Assembly: GCA_947446595.1 (NCBI GenBank) | Contig: CANFGS010000003.1 | Span: forward strand, 1-64,000 | Source of the DNA: Neisseriaceae bacterium | Lineage (GTDB): Bacteria; Pseudomonadota; Gammaproteobacteria; Burkholderiales; UBA11063 | DNA length: 64,000 nt | Reading direction: 5' to 3' | In this document: piece after piece, positions 36,594 to 47,204 of the stretch | How positions within the stretch are numbered: the first letter of the stretch is position 1 | Layout: each line of letters starts with the position of its first letter | The notes under the pieces: generated by a model | What the model was told of the DNA's origin: nothing | Databases searched by the model: none | What the model saw: only the letters and a program-made list of their open reading frames with translations | Position numbers and translations under genes: made by a program

Positions 36594-38423
36594 ATGAATG
36601 AAAATATTGCAAATAAGTTAGCGGATAAATTAATAGTATTATTTATCTATGCTTTGTTTATTGTTCCATTTTTAATTCCATATAGTTATTTCCCCGTGTC
36701 GAAGTTTTATTCAGAAGCTTCAGCAATGTTATTTTCTCTTGTTATTGGAGTATTGGCTATTTATCGGGCTCCGAAAATTGGAATTTCAAGTGCTGGGATA
36801 TCATGTGGACTATTTGTTATATTTTTATTATTACAGGTTATAGTTATTCCAATTAGATTGCCTGGTATAAACCTGGATGTTGCAATGGAGTTTTTGGTTG
36901 CGGGTATTATGTCAGTTGGGATAACATCTTTACTTAATTCTGATGAAGAAATGCAAGCAAAAATCATCAAACAAATAGCATGGGCAGTATTAATTAGTGT
37001 GACTATTCAAGCTTTATATGGATTTTTACAGTATACTGGACAGGCTGCAAACTATCGAGATTATATATTATTTGGTGGTAGTAGTGACTCAAGTATATTT
37101 GGTAATATCGGGCAGAAAAATGATTATGCTGATTTTATTTCAGTTGGTATTTTTGCTTTGGCATATCTGTATTTTATTCGCCAGATTAATTTAACTGTAT
37201 TTGCACTATATGCATTATTTTTTGGATTTATCATTACAGTTAATACTTCACGTACTTCATTTGTATATTTTATTCTAGCATTATTAGCTACCCTTGGATT
37301 TATGATTTTTAACCGCAAAAAACACCTAACAAATAATAGACAGGTATTGGTTTTGATTTTGTCTATGATTGTGGGATTATTTATATTAGAAGCTTTTTTG
37401 CCTAAAATAATAGCAGCTTTGTCAACTAGTCATGCCGATGCTAATTCTGGCTTATATAGATTTAGTGAAGGTAGTATCAGTCAATCAACGTATAGACGTT
37501 TTTATGAGTGGTACAAGGATATTATTATTTTTATCCACCATCCTATTTTTGGGATTGGCTGGTACCAGTATCCTCATGAAGCAATTTATCTAATGAATAC
37601 CGAACGTTTTATGTATATTCCTGCAAATTCTGCACTATATACTCATAGCCACAATAGTCCATTAAATATTTTGGCTGAGACTGGAATAGTTGGATTTGCA
37701 ATAACAATGATATATGGTTTTGGATATTCATTATATCGGATGTTTAAGAACTTTAACAATTATCATACATTATTTGTTGCTTTTATGATACTGACGATTT
37801 TTGGTCAAAGTTTCTTTCAGTACCCATTATGGTATGCATATTTTTTGATGTTTTTTATATTATTTTTATCACTTGATAAACCTATCTATCAAATTGATAA
37901 CTCAAAAATAATTAAAGGAATTGCAACTTTAGTTTTGCTGGTGTTTTTAGGGGTTGGTTATTCAAATATCCAAACTTATAATCAAATGTTAACTTATACT
38001 CAAGTTCCTGAAGATGCTGATGATTATGCTAATAACCTGCAGCAACTAGAAAAATTTGCTGATAGTAGCTCAATATGGGCAATGCCGGCACTTTTAGTGA
38101 TGGACAATTATATATTACCTACATCACCAAAAACAAATGCTGCAATGTCACCACAAGACCAAGCTAAATATATTGATAAATTAGCCAATGTAGTACCATA
38201 TCCAGGGGCTATTTTCAAACAAATTATTAGCCATAAGGTTATTGGTGATACCAAAGGTTCTTTGGCTTATGCTAATTTATTAGCTCATGCTTTTCCATAC
38301 TTTAAAGATAAATTTGCTGACCAATTGCAATCAAGTCCAGCATTTAGTGATGAAGTAGCAGCAATACGTGGTTTTCAATATGAAGATAGATCAATATTTG
38401 CTAAGAAATTACATAAAGATTAA
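36594..38423 (+). CDS. pglL: PglL-type O-oligosaccharyltransferase (Wzy/WaaL superfamily)
   Basis: A 609-residue membrane protein with about 12 helices. It has the Wzy_C pattern IFGNIGQKNDYADF, NTSRTSFVYF and, in a large periplasmic loop, HHPIFGIGWYQYP and THSHNSPLNILAETGIVGF, where the conserved His is expected to be essential. A soluble C-terminal domain of about 150 residues follows, as in PglL. These enzymes move lipid-linked glycans onto Ser/Thr of periplasmic or pilin proteins; WaaL (lipid A ligase) is the alternative. The ATG at 36594 follows AAAAGG by eight bases. Its presence beside a later O-polysaccharide island (49360-61925) suggests protein O-glycosylation or LPS ligation. Confidence 0.82.
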   Translation: MNENIANKLADKLIVLFIYALFIVPFLIPYSYFPVSKFYSEASAMLFSLVIGVLAIYRAPKIGISSAGISCGLFVIFLLLQVIVIPIRLPGINLDVAMEFLVAGIMSVGITSLLNSDEEMQAKIIKQIAWAVLISVTIQALYGFLQYTGQAANYRDYILFGGSSDSSIFGNIGQKNDYADFISVGIFALAYLYFIRQINLTVFALYALFFGFIITVNTSRTSFVYFILALLATLGFMIFNRKKHLTNNRQVLVLILSMIVGLFILEAFLPKIIAALSTSHADANSGLYRFSEGSISQSTYRRFYEWYKDIIIFIHHPIFGIGWYQYPHEAIYLMNTERFMYIPANSALYTHSHNSPLNILAETGIVGFAITMIYGFGYSLYRMFKNFNNYHTLFVAFMILTIFGQSFFQYPLWYAYFLMFFILFLSLDKPIYQIDNSKIIKGIATLVLLVFLGVGYSNIQTYNQMLTYTQVPEDADDYANNLQQLEKFADSSSIWAMPALLVMDNYILPTSPKTNAAMSPQDQAKYIDKLANVVPYPGAIFKQIISHKVIGDTKGSLAYANLLAHAFPYFKDKFADQLQSSPAFSDEVAAIRGFQYEDRSIFAKKLHKD

Positions 38424-38436
38424 TATTTAACAAAGT

Positions 38437-38463
38437 AGGTTGTCTTTACGGCAGCCTTTATAT
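38437..38463 (+). terminator. Possible intrinsic terminator after pglL
   Basis: AGGTTGTC (38437-38444) pairs with GGCAGCCT (38450-38457) around a five-base loop, with two G-T pairs, followed by TTTATAT. It sits between the pglL-like gene and clpP and could end the first transcript. Confidence 0.5.
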
Positions 38464-38486
38464 AAAACAAGATAAGGATTGTAAGA

Positions 38487-39110
38487 ATGGATATTGTAGC
38501 TAATAATTTTGTACCTGTAGTTGTAGAGCAAAGTGCTAGGGGTGAGCGTTCGTTTGATATATACTCGCGACTTTTACGGGAACGAATTATATTTTTGGTT
38601 GGTGAAGTAAATGACCAAACGGCTAATGTAGTTGTTGCTCAAATGTTATTTCTTGAAGCTGAAAACCCAGATAAGGATATTTATTTTTATATAAATTCTC
38701 CAGGTGGTTCAGTTACAGCAGGGATGTCGATTTATGATACTATGAATTTTGTAAAATGTGATGTTAATACCTTATGTATTGGACAAGCTTGTAGTATGGG
38801 GGCTTTTTTGTTGTCTGCTGGTACTAAGGGTAAACGTTTTGCACTACCTAGTTCACGAATTATGATTCATCAGCCTTTAGGCGGGTTTCAAGGGCAGGCT
38901 TCAGATATAGAAATTCATGCAAAAAATATTTTATTCATGAAACAGCATTTGAATGAATTATTGGCGGAACATACAGGGCAAACCCTTGAAAAAGTGCAGA
39001 ATGATACTGATAGGGATAATTTTATGACGTCAATTGAGGCCTCCGAATATGGATTAATCGACTCAGTTTTAAATAATAGACGTGAATTAGATAAGGAAAA
39101 TGTTAAATGA
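38487..39110 (+). CDS. clpP: ATP-dependent Clp protease proteolytic subunit
   Basis: A 207-residue ClpP. The start matches mature ClpP ([20 protein letters not shown]), the oxyanion region is [16 protein letters not shown], the nucleophile Ser is in [14 protein letters not shown] (about residue 98; most ClpPs have GQAAS here) and the catalytic His in [10 protein letters not shown] (about 123). It forms the tetradecameric proteolytic chamber that works with ClpX or ClpA. GGATTG precedes the ATG. Its stop overlaps the clpX start by four bases (ATGA). tig is not next to it, unlike in E. coli. Confidence 0.98.
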   Translation: MDIVANNFVPVVVEQSARGERSFDIYSRLLRERIIFLVGEVNDQTANVVVAQMLFLEAENPDKDIYFYINSPGGSVTAGMSIYDTMNFVKCDVNTLCIGQACSMGAFLLSAGTKGKRFALPSSRIMIHQPLGGFQGQASDIEIHAKNILFMKQHLNELLAEHTGQTLEKVQNDTDRDNFMTSIEASEYGLIDSVLNNRRELDKENVK

Positions 39111-40336
39111 TAAATAAGCATTGTGCCTTTTGTGGGCGTGGTGAAAAGCAAGTTGCACATCTAATTGAGGGCAACGAGGGCTTTATTTGTAATGATTGTA
39201 TAAATAACTGTGTGGCAATTTTAAAAAACTCAGTGGAAGCTAATAAAAATTCTGAATTTGCTACTTTTAAACCAGCACCAACGCCTAAAGAGATTAAAGC
39301 TGAGCTTGATAAATACGTTATTGGTCAAGAACACGCTAAGAAAATTTTAGCTGTCTCAGTATACAACCATTATAAGAGAATTGGCGATATGACTGATGAC
39401 GGAGTTGAATTGGCTAAAAGTAATATTTTATTAATTGGACCAACTGGTTCGGGTAAAACACTATTAGCTCAGACTTTGGCTCGCTTTCTTGATGTGCCAT
39501 TCGCTATTGCGGATGCTACCACTTTGACTGAAGCTGGATATGTAGGAGATGATGTAGAGAATGTATTAGTAAGGCTATTACAAAGCTGTGATTTTGATGT
39601 AAAAAAAGCTCAAAAAGGCATTATATATATTGATGAGATAGATAAGATTGCTCGTAAATCAGAAAATACTTCGATTACGCGTGACGTTTCTGGTGAAGGC
39701 GTGCAGCAAGCTCTTCTAAAACTAGTTGAGGGAACGGTAGCTAATGTACCGCCTCAAGGTGGGCGTAAGCATCCGGGGCGTGAAATGATTGCTATTGATA
39801 CTAGTAATATACTATTTATTTGTGGCGGTGCATTTGATGGTTTAGAAAAAATTGTCCAGATGCGAAGTACAAAATCTGGTATTGGTTTTGGAGCTCAGGT
39901 GGTTTCTAAAGATAATGTTGCTAATAAAAATAAATACTTGATGGAAGCACAGCCGCATGACTTGGTTCGTTTTGGTCTTATCCCTGAGTTTATTGGAAGA
40001 CTTCCAGTACACGCAGTGCTATCTGAACTTGATGAAGATAGTTTAATAGCAATTTTGACTGAACCCAAAAATGCTCTTATCAAGCAATATGCTAAATTAT
40101 TTAGAATACAAAATATCGAGTTATCTTTTGATAAAGAAGCGATACATGCAGTTGCCAAAAAAGCACTCAGCCGTAAGACTGGGGCGAGGGGGTTACGTTC
40201 GATATTAGAGAGTATACTACTTGAGACAATGTATGAGTTACCAACTATGGAAAACGTTTCGAAGATTACTATTACAAAAGCTGTAGTTGATGACAATGAT
40301 CAACCATTAGTTACCAACCTAGAAGCGGTATCATAG
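39107..40336 (+). CDS. clpX: ATP-dependent Clp protease ATP-binding subunit ClpX
   Basis: A 409-residue AAA+ unfoldase. The N-terminal zinc-binding domain has CAFCGRGE and ICNDCINNC (four Cys, residues 5-40), followed by the AAA module: Walker [19 protein letters not shown], Walker [15 protein letters not shown], pore loop region [11 protein letters not shown], the [13 protein letters not shown] segment, sensor 2 [13 protein letters not shown]. It unfolds tagged substrates and feeds them into ClpP. It overlaps clpP by four bases and is followed by a strong terminator at 40401. Confidence 0.98.
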   Translation: MINKHCAFCGRGEKQVAHLIEGNEGFICNDCINNCVAILKNSVEANKNSEFATFKPAPTPKEIKAELDKYVIGQEHAKKILAVSVYNHYKRIGDMTDDGVELAKSNILLIGPTGSGKTLLAQTLARFLDVPFAIADATTLTEAGYVGDDVENVLVRLLQSCDFDVKKAQKGIIYIDEIDKIARKSENTSITRDVSGEGVQQALLKLVEGTVANVPPQGGRKHPGREMIAIDTSNILFICGGAFDGLEKIVQMRSTKSGIGFGAQVVSKDNVANKNKYLMEAQPHDLVRFGLIPEFIGRLPVHAVLSELDEDSLIAILTEPKNALIKQYAKLFRIQNIELSFDKEAIHAVAKKALSRKTGARGLRSILESILLETMYELPTMENVSKITITKAVVDDNDQPLVTNLEAVS

Positions 40337-40400
40337 TATTTGTTTAATACTATTGCTTATTTTTAGAGTATCGGTTATAATAATGTATTAGAGTTAAGGT

Positions 40401-40425
40401 GAGCCTGTTCAGGCTCGCTTTTTTT
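40401..40425 (+). terminator. Intrinsic terminator after clpX
   Basis: GAGCCTG (40401-40407) and CAGGCTC (40410-40416) form a perfect stem with a minimal loop, and GC then a run of eight T follow. It cleanly separates clpPX from the rimP-nusA-infB operon. Confidence 0.9.
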
Positions 40426-40447
40426 TGTTTTATAAAGAATTAAAGCT

Positions 40448-40891
40448 ATGAAATTAAATACAATATTGGAACAAACAGTACCTGGCTTAGGGTACGAGCT
40501 TGTTGATGTAGAGATTGCTCCATCAAAGCTTGTTAGGGTTTATATCGATAAAGAGGGTGGAATTACGATTGAGGACTGTGAGATTGTATCCAATCATTTA
40601 AGTAAGTTATTATTAGTTGAAGAAATTGCTTTTAATCGATTGGAAGTATCATCTCCCGGGATTGAACGACCTTTAAAGAAAATTGAAGATTATATTCGAT
40701 TTAAAGATCGGGTTGCAAAAGTAAAAACTCGTGAACTAATAAATGGAGAAAAGGTATTTCAAGGCGTTATTAATTCTGTAGAAGATAATACGATAGTACT
40801 TGGACTTGAAAATGGTAATACGGTTAATATTGATTTTTCGATTATAAGCCGTGCAAGGTTAATTTTTGAATTTAAAAAAGCGAAAGGGTAA
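40448..40891 (+). CDS. rimP: Ribosome maturation factor RimP
   Basis: A 147-residue RimP: YELVDVEIAPSKLVRVYIDK at the N-terminus, EEIAFNRLEVSSPGIERPLK (the family signature, residues about 58-77) and a C-terminal SH3-like domain with INSVEDNTIVLGLENG. It is needed for 30S subunit maturation. First gene of rimP-nusA-infB; two bases separate it from nusA. An in-frame ATG at 40448 follows the terminator by about 22 bases, so the promoter must overlap or lie within the terminator region. Confidence 0.95.
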   Translation: MKLNTILEQTVPGLGYELVDVEIAPSKLVRVYIDKEGGITIEDCEIVSNHLSKLLLVEEIAFNRLEVSSPGIERPLKKIEDYIRFKDRVAKVKTRELINGEKVFQGVINSVEDNTIVLGLENGNTVNIDFSIISRARLIFEFKKAKG

Positions 40892-40893
40892 GA

Positions 40894-42378
40894 ATGAGTA
40901 AGGAAGTCTTGTTACTGGTTGATGTATTAGCCAAAGAAAAAAATTTGGATAAGGAAGTTGTTTTTGAAAGCCTTGAAAAAGCTCTTGCTATTGCAACCAA
41001 AAAAAGTTATGAAGGTGAATTCCCAGAAATTGACGTATTAATTGATCGTAATACAGGAAAATATAAGACTATTCGTAAATGGAATGTTGTTAGCGATGTC
41101 GATTTTTATGATGATGATAAAGAGTTATCGTTAAGTGATGCTATCGAAAAATACGGAGAAGCTGAAATTGGTGATAGTATTGAAGATGAGATTGCTAATA
41201 TCGATTTAGGGCGTGTTTCTGCCCAAACAGCCAGAAATATTATCGCTCAAGGAATCAAAGATGCAGAGCGTGAACAAGTTCTAAATGAATACTTATCACG
41301 TAATCGCGGGGTTGTTATTGGTAAAGTTCGTAAATTTGAACGCGGTAATGTTATTGTTGATTGTGGTCGTGTTGAAGCTATCATTATGAAGAATGATTTA
41401 ATCCCACGTGAAGTACTGCAACCAGGTGATCAAGTTAAAGGCTATCTTGATAAGAATGATCTAGTAGTTAAAAACGGTCGTATTTCTATTAGTCGAGCGA
41501 GCAGTGAGTTTTTGGCAAAGCTTTTGGAAAATAATATCCCAGAAGTTGCTTCAGGTCGTGTAGAAGTTAAAGCAATTGCTCGTGAACCAGGTATTCGTGC
41601 TAAAGTATCAGTTACTACAACTGACTCAAGAATAGACGCTAAAGGTGCGTGTATTGGTTTTAGAAATCAAAGGGTGGATAGTGTGTCAGCTGAATTAGCT
41701 GGTGAAAATATTGATATTATTGACTATGATGCTGATTTAGCTCAATATGCTATCAATGCTCTAGCTCCTGCTGAAATTGAAAGTATTGTTGTTGACGAAG
41801 AAAAAAGAGTTATTGAAGTAATCGTTGATGATGAGAAGCTTGGTGCAGCAATTGGTCCTGATGGGGTGAATGTGCGTTTGGCTGGGCGCTTGGTTGGCTG
41901 TATAATCAATGTTTTTGGTAAATCTGAGGCGGATACTATTCATAGTGGTGAGCGCGTTGATTTGATAAAAATGTTTAATTTAGCTCTTGACGTGGATGAT
42001 GAAATTTCTGAGATTTTGGTTGATAATGGCTTTAGTACTCTTGATGAAGTGGCCTATGTTGATATCAATGACTTAACTTCAATTGAAGAATTTGATGAAG
42101 ATATCGCATCTCAATTACAAGAAAGAGCAAAAAATAAGGTGTTATCTAAAACTATTTTACATAAAGATGCTATGGATAAATTAGCTCTTGAATTAAATAG
42201 TATAGTTAAATTCTCACGTGATGTTCTTTTGAAATTAGCAGAAGCGAATATTAAATCAATTATGGATTTTGCTGATTTATCGGGTGATGAATTAATGGAA
42301 ATTATAAGTATAGATTTAGATACCGCAAATAAACTGGTATTAAAGGCGCGTGAGGCATCCGGCTATTTTAATGAATAA
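40894..42378 (+). CDS. nusA: Transcription termination/antitermination factor NusA
   Basis: A 494-residue NusA of normal proteobacterial length. The N-terminal RNAP-binding domain begins [21 protein letters not shown]1 domain [20 protein letters not shown] (about 132-151); KH domains with [11 protein letters not shown] and [17 protein letters not shown]; and two acidic C-terminal repeats (about 355-420 and 430-490), as in gamma and beta NusA that contact lambda N or RNAP alpha. It controls pausing and termination. infB starts 11 bases downstream. Confidence 0.97.
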   Translation: MSKEVLLLVDVLAKEKNLDKEVVFESLEKALAIATKKSYEGEFPEIDVLIDRNTGKYKTIRKWNVVSDVDFYDDDKELSLSDAIEKYGEAEIGDSIEDEIANIDLGRVSAQTARNIIAQGIKDAEREQVLNEYLSRNRGVVIGKVRKFERGNVIVDCGRVEAIIMKNDLIPREVLQPGDQVKGYLDKNDLVVKNGRISISRASSEFLAKLLENNIPEVASGRVEVKAIAREPGIRAKVSVTTTDSRIDAKGACIGFRNQRVDSVSAELAGENIDIIDYDADLAQYAINALAPAEIESIVVDEEKRVIEVIVDDEKLGAAIGPDGVNVRLAGRLVGCIINVFGKSEADTIHSGERVDLIKMFNLALDVDDEISEILVDNGFSTLDEVAYVDINDLTSIEEFDEDIASQLQERAKNKVLSKTILHKDAMDKLALELNSIVKFSRDVLLKLAEANIKSIMDFADLSGDELMEIISIDLDTANKLVLKAREASGYFNE

Positions 42379-42388
42379 GGTGATTAAT

Positions 42389-44893
42389 ATGTCAAGAACA
42401 ATTAATGAATTTGCAGAAGAGCTAGGCGTAGATCATAATATACTGATTGCAAATCTCGCTCAATCAGGAATAATTAAAACCGGAACTGATGAAGTATCTC
42501 CTGAAGATAAAGCAAAACTTATTGCGTTTTTAGGAAGTGCCCAAACCAGTAAGCCAAAATTATCTTTAGGTAAGAAAAAACCTACTGAAGCTAAGGTTGA
42601 AGATATAAAACCATCTTCGAAAACCCTTGATGGTGGTAAAGTTAAAGTTGAAATTAAACGTAAAAAGACTCTAGTGCGTAATTTTGCTACAAAAGAAGAA
42701 CCGCAACCAATAGTAGAAGAGACCGTTGTTGAAGCTCTTAAGGTAGAAGAGGCTCCTTCTCAAGAGCTAAAAGCTGAGGTTGTAGCAGAAGTGGTCGCAC
42801 CAACTGTAATGGATGTTGAAGTAGAGAAACCTGCTAAATCTAAAGTTAAATTTGAGACTGATGAAGAGCAGGATGCTAGAAAAGGCAAGGCTTCATTTAG
42901 CAAATTAGTTAAAAAACCGCAAAAAATGAAAGTTATTGGCAAGACTGACTCTAGTATTGACGATGGGGTTATAGAAGATGTTGATGTTAACGATATTATT
43001 AACATAGTACCTGATGTTCCAGTTGCAGTTCCGGTGATTGATACGTATAGACCAAAACATACGCACAATCATCGTCCTGATAAACCGCGACATATTAAAA
43101 TGCCAAAAGTGCAGGAGTTTCAAAAACCAGATAAACCACAACAATTAGAAATTAGTATTCCTGAAATGATTACGGTTAGCGAATTAGCCCACAAAATGTC
43201 GGTTAAAGCTTCAGAAGTTATTAAGAACCTAATGAAAATGGGTATGATGGTAACAATTAATCAATCACTTGATCAAGATACTGCGGTTCTTATGGTTGAA
43301 GAATTAGGCCATATAGCTAAACTTAGTAAAGCGGATGATCCAGAGAGCTTTTTAGAAGATGTTATTAAACGTGAAGAGTCTGATTTAGTCCATCGGGCAC
43401 CGATTGTTACTATTATGGGTCACGTTGACCATGGTAAGACATCATTACTTGATTATATTCGTAAGGCTAAAGTAGCTCGCGGTGAAGCTGGTGGTATTAC
43501 TCAGCATATTGGAGCTTACCATGTTGATACTGGACATGGGATTATTACATTTTTAGATACTCCAGGTCATGAAGCATTTACTCAGTTAAGAGCTCGTGGT
43601 GCACAACTAACTGATATAGTTATTTTGGTGGTTGCGGCTGATGATGGTGTAATGCCTCAAACTATTGAAGCGATACATCACGCAAAAGCTGCTGGCGTGC
43701 CTGTAGTTGTTGCAATTAATAAAATGGATAAGCCTGATGCAACACCAGATAAAGTTAAGCAAGAACTTACTCAATACGAAATCGTAACTGAGGAATGGGG
43801 TGGAGATGTAATGTGCGTACCAATTTCAGCACTTACAGGTATGGGTATAGATAATCTTCTTGATACTATTTTATTACAAGCAGAAGTGTTAGAACTAAAA
43901 GCTCCAATTAATGCTCCAGCAAAAGCTGTAGTGATAGAGTCAAGACTTGATAAAGGTCGCGGGTCTGTTGTGACAGTTTTGGTTCAAAGTGGTACCCTTC
44001 GCCGTGGTGATATGGTTTTAGCTGGAACTACTTATGGTAAGGTTCGTGCCATGATAGATGAACTTGGGCGTCAAGTTAATGTTGCAGGCCCGTCTATTCC
44101 CGTTGAGCTATTAGGTTTAGCTGATGTACCATCTGCTGGGGACGATATGATAGTTGTTAGTGATGAGAGAAAAGCTCGTGAAATTGCTGCTTTTAGACAT
44201 GATAAGCAACGTCAAGAAAAATTAGCACGTCAACAAAGTGCCAAATTAGAAAATCTGTTCTCAGGAATTAATGAAGGGGTGGTGCAAAATATACCAGTAA
44301 TTATTAAATCTGATGTACAGGGGTCTTTTGAAGCGATAACTGGCTCTCTTGAGAGATTATCAACAGGTGAAATTAAAGTTCAAGTTATCCATGCTGCAGT
44401 CGGTGGGATAAATGAATCCGATATTAACTTAGCTAATGCTTCAAATGCGTTGGTGATTGGATTTAACACTCGGGCTGATTCTAATGCCAAAAAACTTGCT
44501 GAAGCAAATGGTATTGAGATACGTTATTATAATATTATTTATGAAATTATTGATGATGTTAAAGCTGCTATGACAGGTATGTTATCGCCTGAGAAGAAAG
44601 AAATAATTACGGGTAATGTATCAATTCGTCAACTCTTTAGTGTGGGTAAACTAGTAATTGCCGGTTGTATGGTAACTGATGGTATTATTAAACGGAATTC
44701 AAAAATTAGATTAATTCGTGATAGTATGGTAATTCACGATGGCGAATTGAGCTCTTTGAAGCGTTTTAAAGATGATGCTAAAGAAGTTAAATCTGGTTAT
44801 GAATGTGGTCTATCATTGAGTGATTATAATGATCTTAAAGAAGGTGATATATTAGAAGCTTATGAAATTACTGAAGTTAAACGTACGCTTTAA
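42389..44893 (+). CDS. infB: Translation initiation factor IF-2
   Basis: An 834-residue IF-2 from the ATG at 42389 (AAGGTG eight bases upstream); an in-frame start at 42350 lies inside nusA and is rejected. The short N-terminal IF2N domain ([17 protein letters not shown]) is followed by a long charged, Val/Glu/Lys-rich linker (residues about 50-215), a second IF2N ([18 protein letters not shown], about 250), then the G domain: [14 protein letters not shown] (about 347), [19 protein letters not shown] and the C-terminal domains. It places fMet-tRNA on the 30S subunit. Confidence 0.97.
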   Translation: MSRTINEFAEELGVDHNILIANLAQSGIIKTGTDEVSPEDKAKLIAFLGSAQTSKPKLSLGKKKPTEAKVEDIKPSSKTLDGGKVKVEIKRKKTLVRNFATKEEPQPIVEETVVEALKVEEAPSQELKAEVVAEVVAPTVMDVEVEKPAKSKVKFETDEEQDARKGKASFSKLVKKPQKMKVIGKTDSSIDDGVIEDVDVNDIINIVPDVPVAVPVIDTYRPKHTHNHRPDKPRHIKMPKVQEFQKPDKPQQLEISIPEMITVSELAHKMSVKASEVIKNLMKMGMMVTINQSLDQDTAVLMVEELGHIAKLSKADDPESFLEDVIKREESDLVHRAPIVTIMGHVDHGKTSLLDYIRKAKVARGEAGGITQHIGAYHVDTGHGIITFLDTPGHEAFTQLRARGAQLTDIVILVVAADDGVMPQTIEAIHHAKAAGVPVVVAINKMDKPDATPDKVKQELTQYEIVTEEWGGDVMCVPISALTGMGIDNLLDTILLQAEVLELKAPINAPAKAVVIESRLDKGRGSVVTVLVQSGTLRRGDMVLAGTTYGKVRAMIDELGRQVNVAGPSIPVELLGLADVPSAGDDMIVVSDERKAREIAAFRHDKQRQEKLARQQSAKLENLFSGINEGVVQNIPVIIKSDVQGSFEAITGSLERLSTGEIKVQVIHAAVGGINESDINLANASNALVIGFNTRADSNAKKLAEANGIEIRYYNIIYEIIDDVKAAMTGMLSPEKKEIITGNVSIRQLFSVGKLVIAGCMVTDGIIKRNSKIRLIRDSMVIHDGELSSLKRFKDDAKEVKSGYECGLSLSDYNDLKEGDILEAYEITEVKRTL

Positions 44894-45290
44894 TATTATT
44901 CTTGGCATATACGTGCTACTAACTTCATTTTTAGTTAGTAGCTGTGCTACTTTATATGGTCAAAATAATCGTGAGGTAACAGTTCATTCAATACCAGATG
45001 GTGCCAAACTATATATGAATGGTGTTGAGTATGGTATGACACCTACTTCAATAATATTGCCGAGTGTGGGATACTCTCATCAAAAGCTTACGCTTAAAAA
45101 AACAGGATATGAAGATCAAGATTTTTTTGTTGAAACTGAGTTTCAAAACGTAGGGTATTGGAATTTGATAGTATTACCCGCATTTTTAATTGATCTTGGA
45201 ACTGGATATATGTATAAAATAAAACCTGGATATTATAATTTTAGTATACAACTAGAAAGTAATGAGTATTTTGAAAGTGCGGTTAAATAA
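44862..45290 (+). CDS. PEGA-domain lipoprotein
   Basis: A 142-residue lipoprotein: signal peptide ([19 protein letters not shown], lipidated Cys in LVSSC about residue 28), then a PEGA-like domain with [33 protein letters not shown] and [11 protein letters not shown], which resembles surface-layer or cell-wall associated beta-domains. The final part has [20 protein letters not shown]. It starts inside the last codons of infB (32-base overlap) and its stop overlaps the rbfA ATG by one base, so it is embedded in the ribosome-assembly operon. I do not know a function; a small outer-membrane lipoprotein is the best description. Confidence 0.75.
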   Translation: MKLLKLNVRFNIILGIYVLLTSFLVSSCATLYGQNNREVTVHSIPDGAKLYMNGVEYGMTPTSIILPSVGYSHQKLTLKKTGYEDQDFFVETEFQNVGYWNLIVLPAFLIDLGTGYMYKIKPGYYNFSIQLESNEYFESAVK

Positions 45291-45679
45291 TGCGTAGATA
45301 TAGTCACGGTAGAAGTCAAAGGATTGCTGATCAAATCCAAAAAGATGTAGTAGATATACTACGCCAAAAAGTTAGAGACCCTCGTATTGTTTGGGTAACT
45401 ATTAATGATGTTGAAGTAACAGATGATAATACATGGGCCAAGATATATTGGACTGTTCTTCAAGAAGAAAAACGTGATGAGGTAACAAAAGCGCTTGATT
45501 CTGCGAAGACTTTTATTCGTTCGGAATTATCCAAAGGCTTTAGAACCTATACAATCCCGCAACTTAAGTTTATCTATGATGAGTCAATGATGCGTGGTAC
45601 CAATATGTTAAATGTCCTAAATAAAGTCAAAGAAGAATTCAGCGATGATGAAGATGAGGATATTCAGCCTCAAGAGTAG
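45290..45679 (+). CDS. rbfA: 30S ribosome-binding factor A
   Basis: A 129-residue RbfA: RSQRIADQIQKDVVDILRQK at the N-terminus, VRDPRIVWVTINDVEVTDDN, and FIRSELSKGFRTYTIPQLKF leading to a DESMMRGTNM end and acidic tail. It helps mature the 5' end of 16S rRNA and is a cold-adaptation factor. It overlaps the PEGA lipoprotein stop by one base. truB would usually come next, but an AlbA-type gene separates them. Confidence 0.95.
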   Translation: MRRYSHGRSQRIADQIQKDVVDILRQKVRDPRIVWVTINDVEVTDDNTWAKIYWTVLQEEKRDEVTKALDSAKTFIRSELSKGFRTYTIPQLKFIYDESMMRGTNMLNVLNKVKEEFSDDEDEDIQPQE

Positions 45680-45724
45680 AAATATATTAAGCTATGCTTT
45701 TTTATTAAGTGGTTGGGATTTATT

Positions 45725-47107
45725 ATGGCTGAAGTTATTTCAGTAACAAATTTATTGCATCATGTTTTGAGCGGTGAGTCTGAAGTTCTTGAATTTAAAG
45801 AGTCGTTTAATGATGAAGCAGTTGAGTCACTTGTAGCATTTATGAATGCTAGAGGCGGTATATTATTACTTGGCATTAAAGACTCGGGTGATATTTGCGG
45901 TTTTGATATTGGCAAGAAAACATTAGAAGATATTGCAAATAAAATACAAGAGGCAACTGACCCGCGCATCCAACCATCAATAACAAACATTTCATACGAG
46001 AATAAGATAGTGGTTGTAATTACTGTTACGCCATCTCTAAGCTGTCCCATTAGTTTTCGTGGTCGATATTTTCGTAGGGTAGGTAAAAGCAATCAACGCA
46101 TGAGCCACGAAGAAATTATGCAGCGTATAATTTCAAGCAATGGTACTACTTGGGATGCAGCTATCGAACCTAATGCAACATTAAATGATCTTAATTTAAA
46201 TAATATTCGTCGATTTATTGATATGGTCAACAGTTCAGGAAGACACCCAGTTCCTGATAATGTAGCACCATTTGATTTTTTAAGAAAATTAAAATTAATT
46301 TTTGATGACAAACCGACTAGAGCGAGTATACTATTATTCTGTGATGACCCAGAAGAGTATTTTGGATCAGCATTTTTGAAACTAGGAAGATTTCGTTCGC
46401 CAACTCTAATAGTTGATGATAGAGAAATGCATGGTTCTTTGTTAAATCAATTAGATGGAACAATGGCTTGGTTTAGAGAGCGACTAGAAACTGCATTTAT
46501 TATTACAGGTAACCCACAGCGTGAAGTTATATGGGAATACCCATTAGATGCAATACGTGAATCAGTAATCAATTTACTTTGTCACCGTGACTATACTAGT
46601 GGTGCCCATAGTCAGATAAGGTTATATGACGAGCGTCTTGAATTCTGGAATGCTGGTGGATTGCCTTTAGGGCTTACGACAGAAATGTTATTTACTGAGC
46701 ATGACTCTTTTCCTAGAAATAGAAAAATTGCTGAAGCATTTTTTTATATGGGATTAGTAGAGCGCTGGGGAAGTGGAACTACTCGTATAGCAAAAGAATT
46801 GCAGGAATATAAACATCCACTACCGATGTTTAAATCTGAGGCTGGAACATTTAGATTGTTTTTTTATAGAGTACCGCTAGAAAATATTGCTAATAATACA
46901 TTAGATTATCATACAGAGAATTTAACTGATCGCCAACTTAAAGCTGTAGAATATGTTAAAAAATTTGGTAGTATAACAAATGCCAAATATAGAGAGATTG
47001 TTAATACATCAAGAGAAACTGCTAAACGTGATCTAAAAAGTTTAATTATGAGTGGTATATTAATTCAAGATGGTGCGGGATACTTGACTAAATATAAGCT
47101 AAAATAG
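45725..47107 (+). CDS. AlbA_2/Schlafen-domain ATP-binding regulator
   Basis: A 460-residue protein. N-terminal AlbA_2 (Schlafen-type) domain with LEFKESFNDEAVESLVAFMN, GGILLLGIKDSGDICGFDI and RYFRRVGKSNQRMSHEEI; middle C-terminal ATP-binding (HATPase_c_4-like) part with AIRESVINLLCHRDY, EFWNAGGLP and ERWGSGTTRI; and a terminal winged-helix HTH (ITNAKYREIVNTSRETAKRD). Such proteins are accessory transcription regulators or parts of defence and mobile elements. It lies between rbfA and truB, where the operon is normally uninterrupted, and is followed by an 11-bp tandem repeat. The ATG at 45725 is chosen; a TTG at 45713 is less likely. Function unknown. Confidence 0.82.
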   Translation: MAEVISVTNLLHHVLSGESEVLEFKESFNDEAVESLVAFMNARGGILLLGIKDSGDICGFDIGKKTLEDIANKIQEATDPRIQPSITNISYENKIVVVITVTPSLSCPISFRGRYFRRVGKSNQRMSHEEIMQRIISSNGTTWDAAIEPNATLNDLNLNNIRRFIDMVNSSGRHPVPDNVAPFDFLRKLKLIFDDKPTRASILLFCDDPEEYFGSAFLKLGRFRSPTLIVDDREMHGSLLNQLDGTMAWFRERLETAFIITGNPQREVIWEYPLDAIRESVINLLCHRDYTSGAHSQIRLYDERLEFWNAGGLPLGLTTEMLFTEHDSFPRNRKIAEAFFYMGLVERWGSGTTRIAKELQEYKHPLPMFKSEAGTFRLFFYRVPLENIANNTLDYHTENLTDRQLKAVEYVKKFGSITNAKYREIVNTSRETAKRDLKSLIMSGILIQDGAGYLTKYKLK

Positions 47108-47117
47108 CGAACTGGTT

Positions 47118-47161
47118 ATCAATGGGTCATCAATGGGTCATCAATGGGTCATCAATGCCCG
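47118..47161 (+). repeat. 11-bp tandem repeat upstream of truB
   Basis: ATCAATGGGTC occurs three times in perfect tandem (47118-47150) followed by a degenerate fourth copy ATCAATGCCCG (47151-47161). Each copy contains an ATG, but 11 is not a multiple of three, so the number of copies decides which ATG is in frame with truB; at present the second copy (47133) is. It sits between the AlbA-type gene and truB. Confidence 0.85.
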
Positions 47162-47204
47162 AATTAATTTATTATTAAAGAATTATCAGATAGAAAAAAT
47201 AATT

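Noticed and set aside
47118-47161. CRISPR or att-site repeats before truB
   Set aside because: Units are 11 bp, contiguous, without spacers; no integrase or tRNA nearby.
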